Assembly: GCF_019393635.1 (NCBI RefSeq)
Contig: NC_057862.1
Span: 679,566,814-679,630,813 of the forward strand
Length of the DNA: 64,000 bases
Direction of reading: 5' to 3'
Source: Dromiciops gliroides
Lineage: Eukaryota; Chordata; Mammalia; Microbiotheria; Microbiotheriidae
The translations under genes and the position numbers were made by a program. The notes beneath the pieces were generated by a model that was not told the origin of the DNA, made no database searches, and worked only from the letters and a program-made list of their open reading frames with translations. Shown piece after piece: positions 1 through 9,263 of this stretch; the stretch's first letter is position 1; every line of letters begins with the position of its first letter.

Positions 1-1264
1 CCTTGTACCTATTGTTCATACACTGCAGGCTGTGTCAGGGACTGAACCATCCCACTTACAGCCAATCCCCCCAGAATCCTCTGGGCTCTCCCCTACCTTT
101 TGAATTATGCACTCTCTGCTACCTGGAGTGATAATGCCTTGATTCAATTAGAAGCACTAGCTAAGGCAGTCCCTCCAGACTGTTGGGTATGTAAGAGACG
201 TTCACAGAGTAAAGGGAATTCTTGGCCTCTAGCTCATGGCCTTAGTGCTTCCAGACCATATCACATGCCTGTAGTCTGAATGAGGGGCTAACGTTATTCC
301 ATTGCTAAAGTCAACCAAGTGATCGATCGGTCTGCTCCTCCAGGATGTCCGCGGTCCTAACCATTTCCTGCCTCAGCCCCTACACTAATTATGGTCAGTG
401 CACCTTGGGTTTTATAGATCCTTGTGTCTTGTGGGGGATCCGTAAAACTTGGGCGCTTTCCATTCCTTTGGGATACCCAGAACACAAGGTGATGCTGATT
501 AATCTGACCTTAGCAATTGAAAAGATTTCTAATGAAACAGCTTTGGACCTCGAGGACCTCCAAGAGTCCCTAGATTCTTTGGCCAATGTAGTCATGGATG
601 ATAGGATAGCCTTCTGTATGGACCTTGTATTTGTAATACTATCACTTCTCTAGTCACTTGCAGGATTAAAGTTTTCGCTGAAGCCACAGCAATGCCCCTG
701 TGACCCTTGGAATGTGTCCATAAGCCCTTTTGCTCCCTCTCTCCTTAATCCATAGGGACATCTCTTTGCCCCATTTTTCAGCCATGAAGAAGCTAAAGAA
801 GATGAACCTTTGACCCTTTCTCCCCAGAAAAAGAAAGAGGTGGTGGGAATGTTGTGGGATGAGGGACCCCAGCCCCCAAGGAATCCTTAAATTTTCCCAA
901 GGGAAAAACAGCTCTGCCTTCCACCTCAGGAATAAGGTATAGCAGAGCAGAATCCTGATAAGCCATACCAAGGTCTACAAGATGATATACAAGATATGGT
1001 TGGGTGCTGCATCCAGTTGTCTTACTCTTCCTAGTTTTGCATTTCCTCTTGCTTTGTAATTCCCTCCCCCCACCTTCTTTGTTTTGTAAACATGCAAAAG
1101 ACCAGGTCTTCTAACTCTAGGGGGACAGTCTCCACAGTGATTCTGTCCCTTGGCCATATATTCCCCTCTTAATAAATCTCTTTTTTATTCTACAAGATTC
1201 ATGATGAGCCTCCAATTCTTTGGGTGAATTAGCCCCCCTCTCCAGGTTGCAAATCCCCCCAACA
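1..1264 (+). mobile_element. ERV class I (ERV1), 3' portion: env relic and 3' LTR, cut by window start
   Basis: Seen: the left part translates in pieces to retroviral envelope-like sequence, including a CW-x-C-like surface motif near 180-200 and a transmembrane-subunit stretch (LQESLDSLANVVMDDR, about 560-605) typical of the heptad-repeat region of class I ERV envelopes. A purine-rich tract (about 826-849) leads into a TG...CA-bounded block at 850-1264. Known: env, then polypurine tract, then 3' LTR is the standard proviral order. The element is broken and no usable envelope gene remains; gag, pol and the 5' LTR would lie outside the window. It is a different family from the tandem provirus that starts at 2432, as its LTR differs in length, ends and orientation. 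Age looks older than the tandem provirus, judged only from decay. Confidence 0.75.
850..1264 (+). repeat. 3' LTR of the class I ERV
   Basis: 415-bp block starting TGTTGTGGG and ending CCCCAACA, directly after a purine-rich tract. An AATAAA polyadenylation signal lies near 1172, followed by a T-rich stretch, as expected for R/U5. No second copy is present in the window, so the boundaries rest on TG/CA ends and the polypurine junction. Confidence 0.65.
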
Positions 1265-2112
1265 CTATGATGCTTGTACCCCTAATTGCTAATTATCCTG
1301 TATCTGCTACCTTGGGGAGGAGTTGAGATGCAATTGCCTATCTACTTTTACAGACATCGTACCTATCCCAATAGTCTTTATTTCAATACAATACTTGTCA
1401 ATAAAAGTTGACTCCACCTTGAAGCTCTTACTTATCTCCAATCAACGTATTCCTATTCTGACATATTTTTAAAAACAAACTCCTTTTAATTAAATGTTTT
1501 TAGCATATAAAAAACTGTTTCCCCTTGTATGCAGTGTCCAGTGCCAACGCTGAGGAAGGTGACCTGTCCCAATTTTTTGAGCAGCTGGCATGCGTTGCTC
1601 AATAAATTTTTATACTTTGAAACTCAAATCTTTGCTTCCCCTGTCCTTTTTATCTTTCATCCTCCACTGTTTTTGGCAAAACCAGCAAGGTTGAGTCTGG
1701 ATTCTGACCCCAACAACAACAATCTTGCAGGAAAACTCTGTAGCGTACTCTGGTTAGTCTTTCACCAAGGGGCTTTTCAGGAATACTGCCTACAAAAGTT
1801 GGATTCCTCTCAATCCCTATTTCCTCTGAGTAGTGATAAGGTTTAGGTTTGAGTTTGGGGTTAAGGTTAAATTTTAGGATTAAGTTTAAATTAAGGTTAA
1901 ATTTAAGTTAGTTTTCCTCAGGAGATGAGTCTCCAGGAGAGGGGAATTTAGGGTTTAGTTTAGGATTAAGTTAAAGTTAAATTAAAATTAAGGATTAGAT
2001 TCTCCCCTGGGGAAGGGTTATAGCTTCCAGTGGTATTTGGCAGAGCCAATGGGTAGATTTCTGCTGGAGAGATTAAATCTTATCAGCCTTGACAATGTCA
2101 TAAAGAAAGTTA
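1265..2112. other. No gene seen; AT-rich spacer with a degenerate TTAGGG-like tract
   Basis: Only short frames are present. Near 1600 there is an AATAAA in a context that could be another LTR or a 3' end, but no partner or boundary was found. About 1818-2010 is a low-complexity run of GGTTTAGG, GGTTAAGG and GATTAAG-type words (listed separately). Confidence 0.5.
1818..2010. repeat. Degenerate G/T-rich tandem tract resembling TTAGGG/TTAAGG words
   Basis: Words such as GGTTTAGG, GGGGTTAAGG, AGGATTAAG and AGGGTTTAG recur every 6-14 bases, interrupted around 1915-1945 by an unrelated CAGGAGATGAG stretch. No run of perfect TTAGGG is present, so this is not a clean interstitial telomere. It may be a decayed minisatellite or part of an old LTR element. 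Confidence 0.45.
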
Positions 2113-2375
2113 TTAATAGCTAATATTTTACATAGCACCTTCTGTGTGCCAGGCATTGGGCTAAGCACTTTATAATTATTATCTCATTTTATCTTAAAAC
2201 AGCTTGGTAATGAATGCTATTATTGTCCCTATATTACAGATGAGGAGCTGTTGCAAACAGGGTTAAGTGACTTGCCTAAAGTCACACAGCTAGTGAATAA
2301 CTGAGGCTGGATTTGAACTAAGGTCGTCCTGACTTAAGAACCAGCACTCTATCCACTACACCACCTGACTGCCCC
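2113..2375 (-). mobile_element. MIR-type CORE-SINE
   Basis: The plus strand reads through the MIR core (TGCCAGGCATTGGGCTAAGCA), the 'ATTACAGATGAGGAG' and 'GTTAAGTGACTTGCC' segments and ends in the reverse complement of the tRNA-like head (ATCCACTACACCACCT). Near full length and moderately diverged. Confidence 0.85.
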
Positions 2376-2431
2376 TAAATTGTTCCTAAATGGAAGCATG
2401 GTTCAAAATATTCATGGAAGAGTCAAAGAAA
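2376..2431 (+). mobile_element. RTE (BovB-type) LINE fragment, left part, interrupted by the tandem provirus
   Basis: This short stretch abuts the array; the sequence resumes at 26221 with an RTE endonuclease-domain reading (IGRVGFIIHPKAK-like). The 4-bp duplication GAAA at 2428-2431 and 26221-26224 shows the two flanks were once contiguous. Assigning the left piece itself to RTE is an inference from that continuity. Confidence 0.45.
2428..2431. other. Target-site duplication GAAA, left end of the tandem provirus
   Basis: GAAA directly precedes the first base of the outermost LTR (TGTATGG at 2432). The same four bases directly follow the last LTR at 26221-26224. Four-base duplications are typical of class I/gammaretrovirus-like integrases. 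Confidence 0.8.
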
Positions 2432-2912
2432 TGTATGGAGCAAACTGCCTCAGTTTACCCAAATAACTCGAGGAGACCACCAAGTCTAGCAGAGACAGAT
2501 TTATTACATCCTCATGAGGACGGGCAAAACCCAATTACACAATGAAGTCTTGCAAAGATATGCCCAATCCTCTAGGTTTTTATAGTAATCTTGAAAAGGA
2601 CTGTCCCCACATACACCTAGGGTAGATGAGCTCACAATCTAACATCCAATCCTGTCTCACCCAGGGTGCGTGTTCAGCTCGTGATCAATGTATGGAGACA
2701 TGCATACGTGTTCCAGGAACAAGGGGGAAAAGGGGAGGGGGAACAAGGTCAAACCAAAGGAAGAGGAAACAGGGGAGTGACAGATGTTTCAGATCTCACA
2801 GTTCCCACTGACTCCCCTCTCCAGGCCCCCCACCCCCGTCTCTAAAGATATTCAACCTGAATAACAAGAAGAGTCACTCAGGTGCTTCAGCACTGTTAAG
2901 GATGACAGGGTT

Positions 2913-3489
2913 AAAATTTACCTTCGGTGGTTGGAAGATGGCTGTAACGGCGAGCGGTCGGCTGCTGTCGCTGCTGGGCCAGGTCCGGGCCCCGGCCCCG
3001 GCCGGGCGGTTGCTGTCCAGCGGCGTCCACGGCGAGGAGGGCACGGGCCGCCTGTGGAGATCGCTGACCTTCTTCGTCGCGCTCCCCGGGGTGGCAGTCA
3101 GCATGCTGAATGCCTACCTGAAGTCGCGGGAACATCATGAACGACCCGAATTCGTCCCCTACCCGCATCTCCGCATCCGGACCAAGCCCTTCCCATGGGG
3201 AGATGGAAACCATACTCTGTTTCATAACCATCATATCAATCCTCTCCCAACCGGCTATGAGGATGAATAAAGAAAACTTGGACCATACTAATCAAGCACT
3301 GGGGGACCACAGCAGCTGATGGACCATCCTTTCCTCTGTATGTGGATTAGAAAATTCTATGGGACCTTAAGTTAACTTCCATCACACAGTAACAAATATG
3401 CTGACCTTTTATCATTTTGCTTGTGATTGAGGAAGGCTTAAATAAATCTTACCTTAGACCATGAAAAAAAAAAAAAATTTACCTTCGGT
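2913..3489 (+). pseudogene. COX6A1: COX6A1 processed retrocopy with target-site duplications
   Basis: An intronless cDNA-like copy lies between two 16-bp direct repeats (AAAATTTACCTTCGGT at 2913-2928 and 3474-3489). The empty site, with one copy of that motif, is seen in the three other LTRs (for example near 13420). The copy has a short 5'UTR, the full coding frame, a 3'UTR with AATAAA near 3441 and a poly(A) tail ending near 3473. Poly(A), long TSD and an A/T-rich site are hallmarks of L1-driven retroposition. As it is absent from LTR-b, c and d, it probably arrived after the array had formed. Confidence 0.95.
2938..3270 (+). CDS. COX6A1: Cytochrome c oxidase subunit 6A1 (intact ORF in a retrocopy)
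   Basis: A 110-codon open frame matches the liver-type subunit VIa of complex IV, a small inner-membrane protein of mitochondria. Seen: an N-terminal basic, Ser/Arg-rich presequence (about 1-26), the SSGVHGEEG junction, the hydrophobic membrane segment [20 protein letters not shown] (about 42-61), and the conserved C-terminal run ERPEF...[23 protein letters not shown]...[10 protein letters not shown]. Length is within one residue of the 109-residue human protein. The ATG at 2938 is the family start; an upstream in-frame ATG at 2902 lies in LTR sequence. The frame has no stop and conserved residues are kept, so it is either very young or under constraint. Expression is unknown: the copy sits on the plus strand inside a minus-strand LTR. 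Without transcripts it should be treated as a retropseudogene with coding potential. Confidence 0.85.
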   Translation: MAVTASGRLLSLLGQVRAPAPAGRLLSSGVHGEEGTGRLWRSLTFFVALPGVAVSMLNAYLKSREHHERPEFVPYPHLRIRTKPFPWGDGNHTLFHNHHINPLPTGYEDE

Positions 3490-5505
3490 TATGGTGGGAA
3501 GAAAAGAATAATCCATTGTTGGGACCCCAGGGTCAAGGGGATTCTGCTCTGAGAAAAAGAGACAATGTCACTTAACATCTGGTCTCACCTCAATGGCTGC
3601 ATCCTGTGCCGAGTCCCGTCCTTTCTTCTTGAGTCCCGAGTATTGAATTGGTGGGCTAACTCCCTGACCCACTGACTGGGGTTCTGACACATGATGGATT
3701 GCAGACAAAACTAATATATAGCTGACAAGTGGGGAGACTGAGCAGAAGTAAAAATACTGTTAATTGGCAATAAAACTTAAAGGAGACAATGAGAATTTGA
3801 CAAGCAATAAACTTCTAAACAAACTATACTGGGGCAGGGCTGGGTACCTTCCAAACCCCATCCTCAGAGTATAATCTGACTCAAATCCATAATCATATCA
3901 TACAAATCCCCCGTTTTTCTTTTATGCTCAGAGAGCATATTCTGGATTTGAGTCACTGTCGATGAGCCCTTCAGCCATGCAGGATTTTAGCCCACCAGTC
4001 CAAGCCCAACTCATCACCAGTCTCTCCTTTGTGAAGTTTCAGAATCAGGGTCTTTAATCTTTTCTCAGTGAACTGCTGAGTCACCATCAGCTGCATCTGT
4101 TGAACTGCACGTTGTATCAAACCTATAAAGCAAGGGACTAAACAGGGACAAATATAAGGAGAACTCCAAAATTATAAATGAATACCTTTCAGGAGGTAAA
4201 TTGGGGTCTAATTAATTATCCCAATATACCATATACATGTCAATAACTACCAATATTATAACAACAAACATGATTTAAAACCTCTTTATAATTTCAGTGA
4301 TGTGCTCCCAGTGCCCATTCACTTAGCAATTTTCATCTTTGATCTCAGATGCCCCTATTAGAACCTTTTAGAAAACAAATTTAAATAGCAAATACAACTG
4401 TTTTCCCAATTTTATCCAAGGAAAGAGTAATTTCTAATTGGCCCCTTCTAGGCCTGAGTATCCCCAACTAGACTTGAGCCCACTAGGCTACCACTACATT
4501 TCCCCACCCCTCCTTCTAATAGCTAAGGGAAAAGAGGGCGAAGATCTCTTCTTTTGTAACTGCTACAAGCTGAATATGTGTGTAGAGCCGACAGTAGAAG
4601 GTGCAGAAATCCTTGCAGGCCTGGTCCAGATGGTGAAGGGGGTATATAGTCTGGAATTGCTAACATAAAATTGAAAGCCTTGAGCCTAGATAAAACAAAC
4701 TATCAAGAGGTTAAAGAGACAAAGACAAAAAATTTAAAAGGACAACAATAGGGAAAAGGGGCAAACCAAAAGAGTGAATCCAGGAACCCCCAGATCCTGC
4801 ATCAGGAGCGAAAAGCTGTTCACAAATGTCCTTCATCCAGTGAAAGGTGTCATGAATGCCCCATGCTGTTCAAAGCTTTACCGAGTTCTGTATCTGACAG
4901 ACATTATTAACAACAAGTCAAAGGGTTACCACTATCTTGCTACATGCAAGCCATATAATCTAAATGTTTCAAAATGCCACTGGTGGCAGAACCCTTAAAT
5001 TTTTCCAAATTACATCTATATCCATTTCACTTTATTTCTCCAAAGGTTTTCACTCAATTGTTTAAGATGTAATCCTCACATAAAACTTAGGTTACAAAAT
5101 ACCTTTGTAAGAAGATGACCACAAATGAACTCACATAAGAGTTACCAAGTTAACTTCAATTCTAATAAAAGACTTAGGATGACATTTAACCAATTAATTT
5201 CAAAACAGTGCATGTCAAATAAGTTGTCCATAATAAACCATGTTTGTATTACAGGACATGCTCTATAGACAGATATTATTTCTACATTACACAATAAACT
5301 TATATAACAAAACATTCTATATTTTACTCTTCTCTGTTTTCTTGAAACAGACTTGAGATGTCTCTGGTTCAATTTCTAACATGCATAACTAATAACAGAC
5401 AGATGACAAGGCTAAATGCTTATACATTCTAGTTGTTTAGATTCTGAAAGGGACTAGAATTTCTAAGCCAAATAGCTTGAATCTTAAACCTGCATCTCAC
5501 CCAGA

Positions 5506-5509
5506 TGTT
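5506..5509. other. Target-site duplication TGTT, left end of the nested LTR element
   Basis: TGTT at 5506-5509 is repeated at 9264-9267. The empty site, with a single CAGATGTTACAG, is seen in the other internal regions (for example near 15447). Confidence 0.85.
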
Positions 5510-5882
5510 TGTAACGATTGGAATAACGCCACCTGCTGGATACTTACTGTAGAAGAGTTCTGCCCATGAAGGGAAGGTCTTTGAGGGCAAGACCAGGAGT
5601 CTTTTCTTCAGGAGTCAGGAAGTGACGCGGACTAGTGGGAGGAGGAAGGAAGAGACTGGCGCTCAGTCTCGGGCTCTTTCCTCTGGACTCTGGTGGAGAG
5701 CGGAGCTAGAAATGTGCTCTCCCTTTAATAGATAGGAATCTAGGCCTTTTTCTCTCTCTTTACCAAATTCTTATTCTCCTTAATAAATGCTTAAAAGTCT
5801 AACTCTTGCTAAAGCTTATAATTTATTGGCGACCACTCATTAGATATTTTAGACAGTTTAGCTAGAATTTTAACCCTTAACA
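5510..5882 (+). repeat. 5' LTR of the nested element
   Basis: TGTAACGATTGG...CCCTTAACA, 373 bp. It contains an AATAAA near 5782 and a U5-side GGCGACCAC motif that resembles the tRNA-Arg-type primer-binding sequence. No difference from the 3' LTR was seen on reading. Confidence 0.9.
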
Positions 5883-5983
5883 GATGGCTGACCACGAAGA
5901 GGAAAGCTAACCCTCAGTCTTCTTCTGATCTGCTGGTTGGGTAAGAAATTTCCCCTCCCTCTCCCTTTAACTGCTAAGTACTG

Positions 5984-6901
5984 GTGTACTGGCTGTGTTT
6001 TTCCTTTGAATTTTTTCGAATGGACCTTTTAAACTCCCTAATTACCCTATTTTTTATTTTAGTCTGTTTAACCAGACAAATGGGAGATAAGATCATGTTA
6101 ATGCTTTGTTTTTGTGGATTTTCTATTTTTCTTTTTCTTTTTGTTAAAAGAGCCAGCAACTTACTCACACAAGGAAATATCTCTCCCTCTCCCAACCATG
6201 CTTTTTCAGAGAAACCTGTAGAGATTCCCGCAGCTTTTCCCAGTTCTAACACTAATTGTTGCTCTAATTTTGCATGCCTGGAGGCAATGACCCACCCTCT
6301 AGAAGCTTTTAATCCCCTAGCACCTGGAGGCAAAGTGGGGGAAGAGGAATCCAGGCCTGAGTTCAAAATCAAGTCTGATTCAAATTGCTCTGGTCCCTCC
6401 CCTCCTCTCCAGACCCCACCCTCTACTCCTCCCATGGCCAAGCCCATTGCTTCCCCTGCCTGGGAAGTCCAGAGAACTGATGCGCATGCTCAACTTTCTC
6501 TAACTACATTTGCAGCTTCAGGCTCAGCCCTTCCCCAGCCTGGCTGTGCTTCTGAGACAACCTTAGAAAGCCCTTTAAATTCCAGATATACTCGTTTTGT
6601 TCATAATTTTGCTAACCTGCTTTTGTCTTTAATTAGTAATCTTATAAAGCATTTGTATGGTGAAAAGCCCGACAGACAATATAGAGGGGTTAAAGAAGAA
6701 AAACTTAAGCCGAATAAGAATGACAATCATCAACATAGTTCAAGACTCCGCTTCTTTTGCCATGGAAGGGTATATATTTTACAGAAATGTAGAAGTAAGC
6801 AGCAAGGTATTGATATGAGTATTGGGGATTTTAGATATCGGAATCAAAAGTGTTCTAAATTCACTCAGATTATTAATAGTATCAGTTCAGAAGTTACATA
6901 G
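5984..6901 (+). CDS. Unrecognised 305-codon ORF inside the nested LTR element
   Basis: An uninterrupted frame starts about 100 bp after the 5' LTR. Seen: hydrophobic N-terminal segments (about residues 12-28 and 38-53), a Pro/Ser-rich middle (about 125-160), another hydrophobic stretch (NLLLSLISNLIKHLY, about 212-226) and a basic C-terminal part. I see no retroviral matrix, capsid, zinc knuckle, protease, polymerase or envelope signature. It may be a highly diverged or captured element ORF, or chance openness in young sequence. It is listed because it is by far the longest frame in the element. Confidence 0.35.
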   Translation: MYWLCFSFEFFRMDLLNSLITLFFILVCLTRQMGDKIMLMLCFCGFSIFLFLFVKRASNLLTQGNISPSPNHAFSEKPVEIPAAFPSSNTNCCSNFACLEAMTHPLEAFNPLAPGGKVGEEESRPEFKIKSDSNCSGPSPPLQTPPSTPPMAKPIASPAWEVQRTDAHAQLSLTTFAASGSALPQPGCASETTLESPLNSRYTRFVHNFANLLLSLISNLIKHLYGEKPDRQYRGVKEEKLKPNKNDNHQHSSRLRFFCHGRVYILQKCRSKQQGIDMSIGDFRYRNQKCSKFTQIINSISSEVT

Positions 6902-8890
6902 GATTTCTATGCTATTACATATACATTTTGAAATTAATGGTATGGGTTTATTTTCATAGAGATTTTAATGCTTTTGAGATTGTGTCTTATACTTAGTTTC
7001 TAAAACAAGGAGAATATTTGTAAAAGCTTTTTATAGTCATGTGATCAAGTTTATATTTTATAATACTCTTATTGATATTAAGTTCATATTCATTTAGATT
7101 TCCTTAGTTTGAATTTCACTGTATTTTATTGTTCCATGTGTATTTTCTTCTATTCATTTGTCTATCTAATTTTGAAACATTGCAAGATGGTTTTGATTTT
7201 ATTATACAATGTTAATTCTAGGAGTATTGTGCTCCCATATTCTGAGTTGTTTTTGTTATTTTTTCTCAACTGATTATTTGATCAAACTCTTTAAAGCATT
7301 TCCCTGGCAAATTGGTTGCCATGGCAAGTGTAAATTGATTCTAGAAGTATTATTTTTGATAAGCATATTCCCAAAAAAAAAAAAAAGAGGGGAACATTTG
7401 TAAAAGTTTTCTATTTTCAAAAAAAAAAAGTTCTTTGAGATTCTGTTGTGCTTTAACTTGTATTTAAGTATGTTCTGATTTTTCACAAAAGTAATTGTAT
7501 ACTAAGTAAAAAAAAAAGGGGTATTATTTGAAATTGTTGCATAATTATATATTGTGTTCTGAGTCAAGATGTATTCACATTTTTTGCAATCATTTATTAT
7601 CCTCAATTTTTAAATCCATATGAGACTTGGAATTATGGGAATTTATCATTTAAAACATTAATTGCCTTTATTCTGAGTTATCAGATGCCAGTTGGCCAAG
7701 ATGCCATCCAATCACAAGAGGAATACATGCAAGAGCAGACACTGAACTGTCACATGAGGGGAGACATGCATGAAGTCAAGGTATGGCCGAGGGAACGGCT
7801 TTTGACAAATGTTGAGGTTGGATTCTCTTGGTTTAATATTTTATTTTATTTTTCCCCACAATATTGTACAGATGGCTGGAAGTATTCATCCCACCCATCT
7901 CACTTCTACACCTGGCTTCCATGCTCCCTCCTATATGCCTGATGCCATGGACATCTCAGTCCCATGCATCTGATTAAGTCTGACTCAGTTTCCTCCAATA
8001 TGTTCGGTGGCATGGACATATATTCCATCCACCTATTTTAAGCCTGGCATACTGCATGGACAGTACATACTGCTCAAGTGTGGGAATGCTCATATCCCAT
8101 CATTTCTCTGTTCTTTTATGGTAACCCCCATAATTATCTCAGGTGTCATGATAAATACAGTGTTGAATTTGGCCTTGACACCTGTTACCAATTATATTAG
8201 ATTTTTTAAATTTCTCATAATGGCATGAGGATAATTAGGCAGATGATGCAAAAAGTGATGAAACAAAGATAAAAAATTATTTTTAATAATTAATATCGCA
8301 GCAATTGTCTTCTCAATTACCCTCCATAAGGGGGGGACTATAGTAATATTATAATTTTAAAGAATGGTTCAATTTTTGTTTTATTATATGTTTCATGTGT
8401 AACAACTAAGATTCTGAATTCCCTTAGGCATGTTTTTGAGAACTTTCATTGTTTGATTTGATTATTGACAAAGCTATTTTAAAGTTGTGTTAAGCTCAAT
8501 TTTGTAGGAAATTTTCCTGGCTGATTACCAGCATCCACACATCAACCCCTGAAAAGACTTCCATTCCATGACTACACCTAGAGGACATCTGAGAAAAGAC
8601 TTTCAGAGACTTTAAATGAACAGTTTTGATTTGTTGTTTTTTTTCTCTTTCTGTTATAATATACACCATCTGTAACATGTATTCTCTGCAGAGGCCCTCC
8701 CTTTGCAAGACTAATGTCAAAGCGTCGGTTCATGAGGACAAAAAAAAAAAAATCGCCCCTCTGAACAAAACTTTCCTCTCTTCCTTTTCTATATTGTTGT
8801 TCACATATTATTAGTTAGCAATAGTTATTATATTCTTTTTACTGTTCCGTCAAGGAAACATTTTGTTTCTTGAGGAACAACAGGGGGGAC

Positions 8891-9263
8891 TGTAACGATT
8901 GGAATAACGCCACCTGCTGGATACTTACTGTAGAAGAGTTCTGCCCATGAAGGGAAGGTCTTTGAGGGCAAGACCAGGAGTCTTTTCTTCAGGAGTCAGG
9001 AAGTGACGCGGACTAGTGGGAGGAGGAAGGAAGAGACTGGCGCTCAGTCTCGGGCTCTTTCCTCTGGACTCTGGTGGAGAGCGGAGCTAGAAATGTGCTC
9101 TCCCTTTAATAGATAGGAATCTAGGCCTTTTTCTCTCTCTTTACCAAATTCTTATTCTCCTTAATAAATGCTTAAAAGTCTAACTCTTGCTAAAGCTTAT
9201 AATTTATTGGCGACCACTCATTAGATATTTTAGACAGTTTAGCTAGAATTTTAACCCTTAACA
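8891..9263 (+). repeat. 3' LTR of the nested element
   Basis: 373 bp, matches the 5' LTR by eye. It is preceded by a purine tract (about 8873-8890) and followed by the TGTT duplication at 9264-9267, after which the host internal region resumes. Confidence 0.9.

Larger units (their letters stand above)
2432..3904 (-). repeat. LTR-a of the tandem provirus (3'-most LTR in element sense), interrupted by a COX6A1 retrocopy
   Basis: Starts TGTATGG and ends CATACA, as in the other three copies. The extra length over ~910 bp is a processed COX6A1 copy (about 2929-3473) plus its 16-bp target duplication. A TTTATT near 2500 is the antisense AATAAA of the LTR. It differs from LTR-d at only a handful of positions. 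Confidence 0.9.
5510..9263 (+). mobile_element. Young non-autonomous class I LTR element with two matching LTRs
   Basis: Two 373-bp LTRs (5510-5882 and 8891-9263) look identical base for base. They bound a 3.0-kb internal region and are flanked by a 4-bp duplication. Two bases after the 5' LTR, a TGG-initiated segment (5885-5902) resembles the complement of a tRNA-Arg 3' end. A purine-rich AGGGGGGAC ends directly at the 3' LTR. The interior lacks recognisable gag, pol or env domains and carries one open frame of 305 codons. It looks whole as a non-autonomous element. Identical LTRs and absence from the sister units point to very recent insertion, after the array formed. Confidence 0.88.

Noticed and set aside
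1-1264. Left-edge ERV as another unit of the tandem array
   Set aside because: Its LTR ends, length and plus orientation differ from those of the array, and the array's own target duplication closes at 2428.
1818-2010. Interstitial telomere
   Set aside because: No consecutive TTAGGG units; only loosely similar words.
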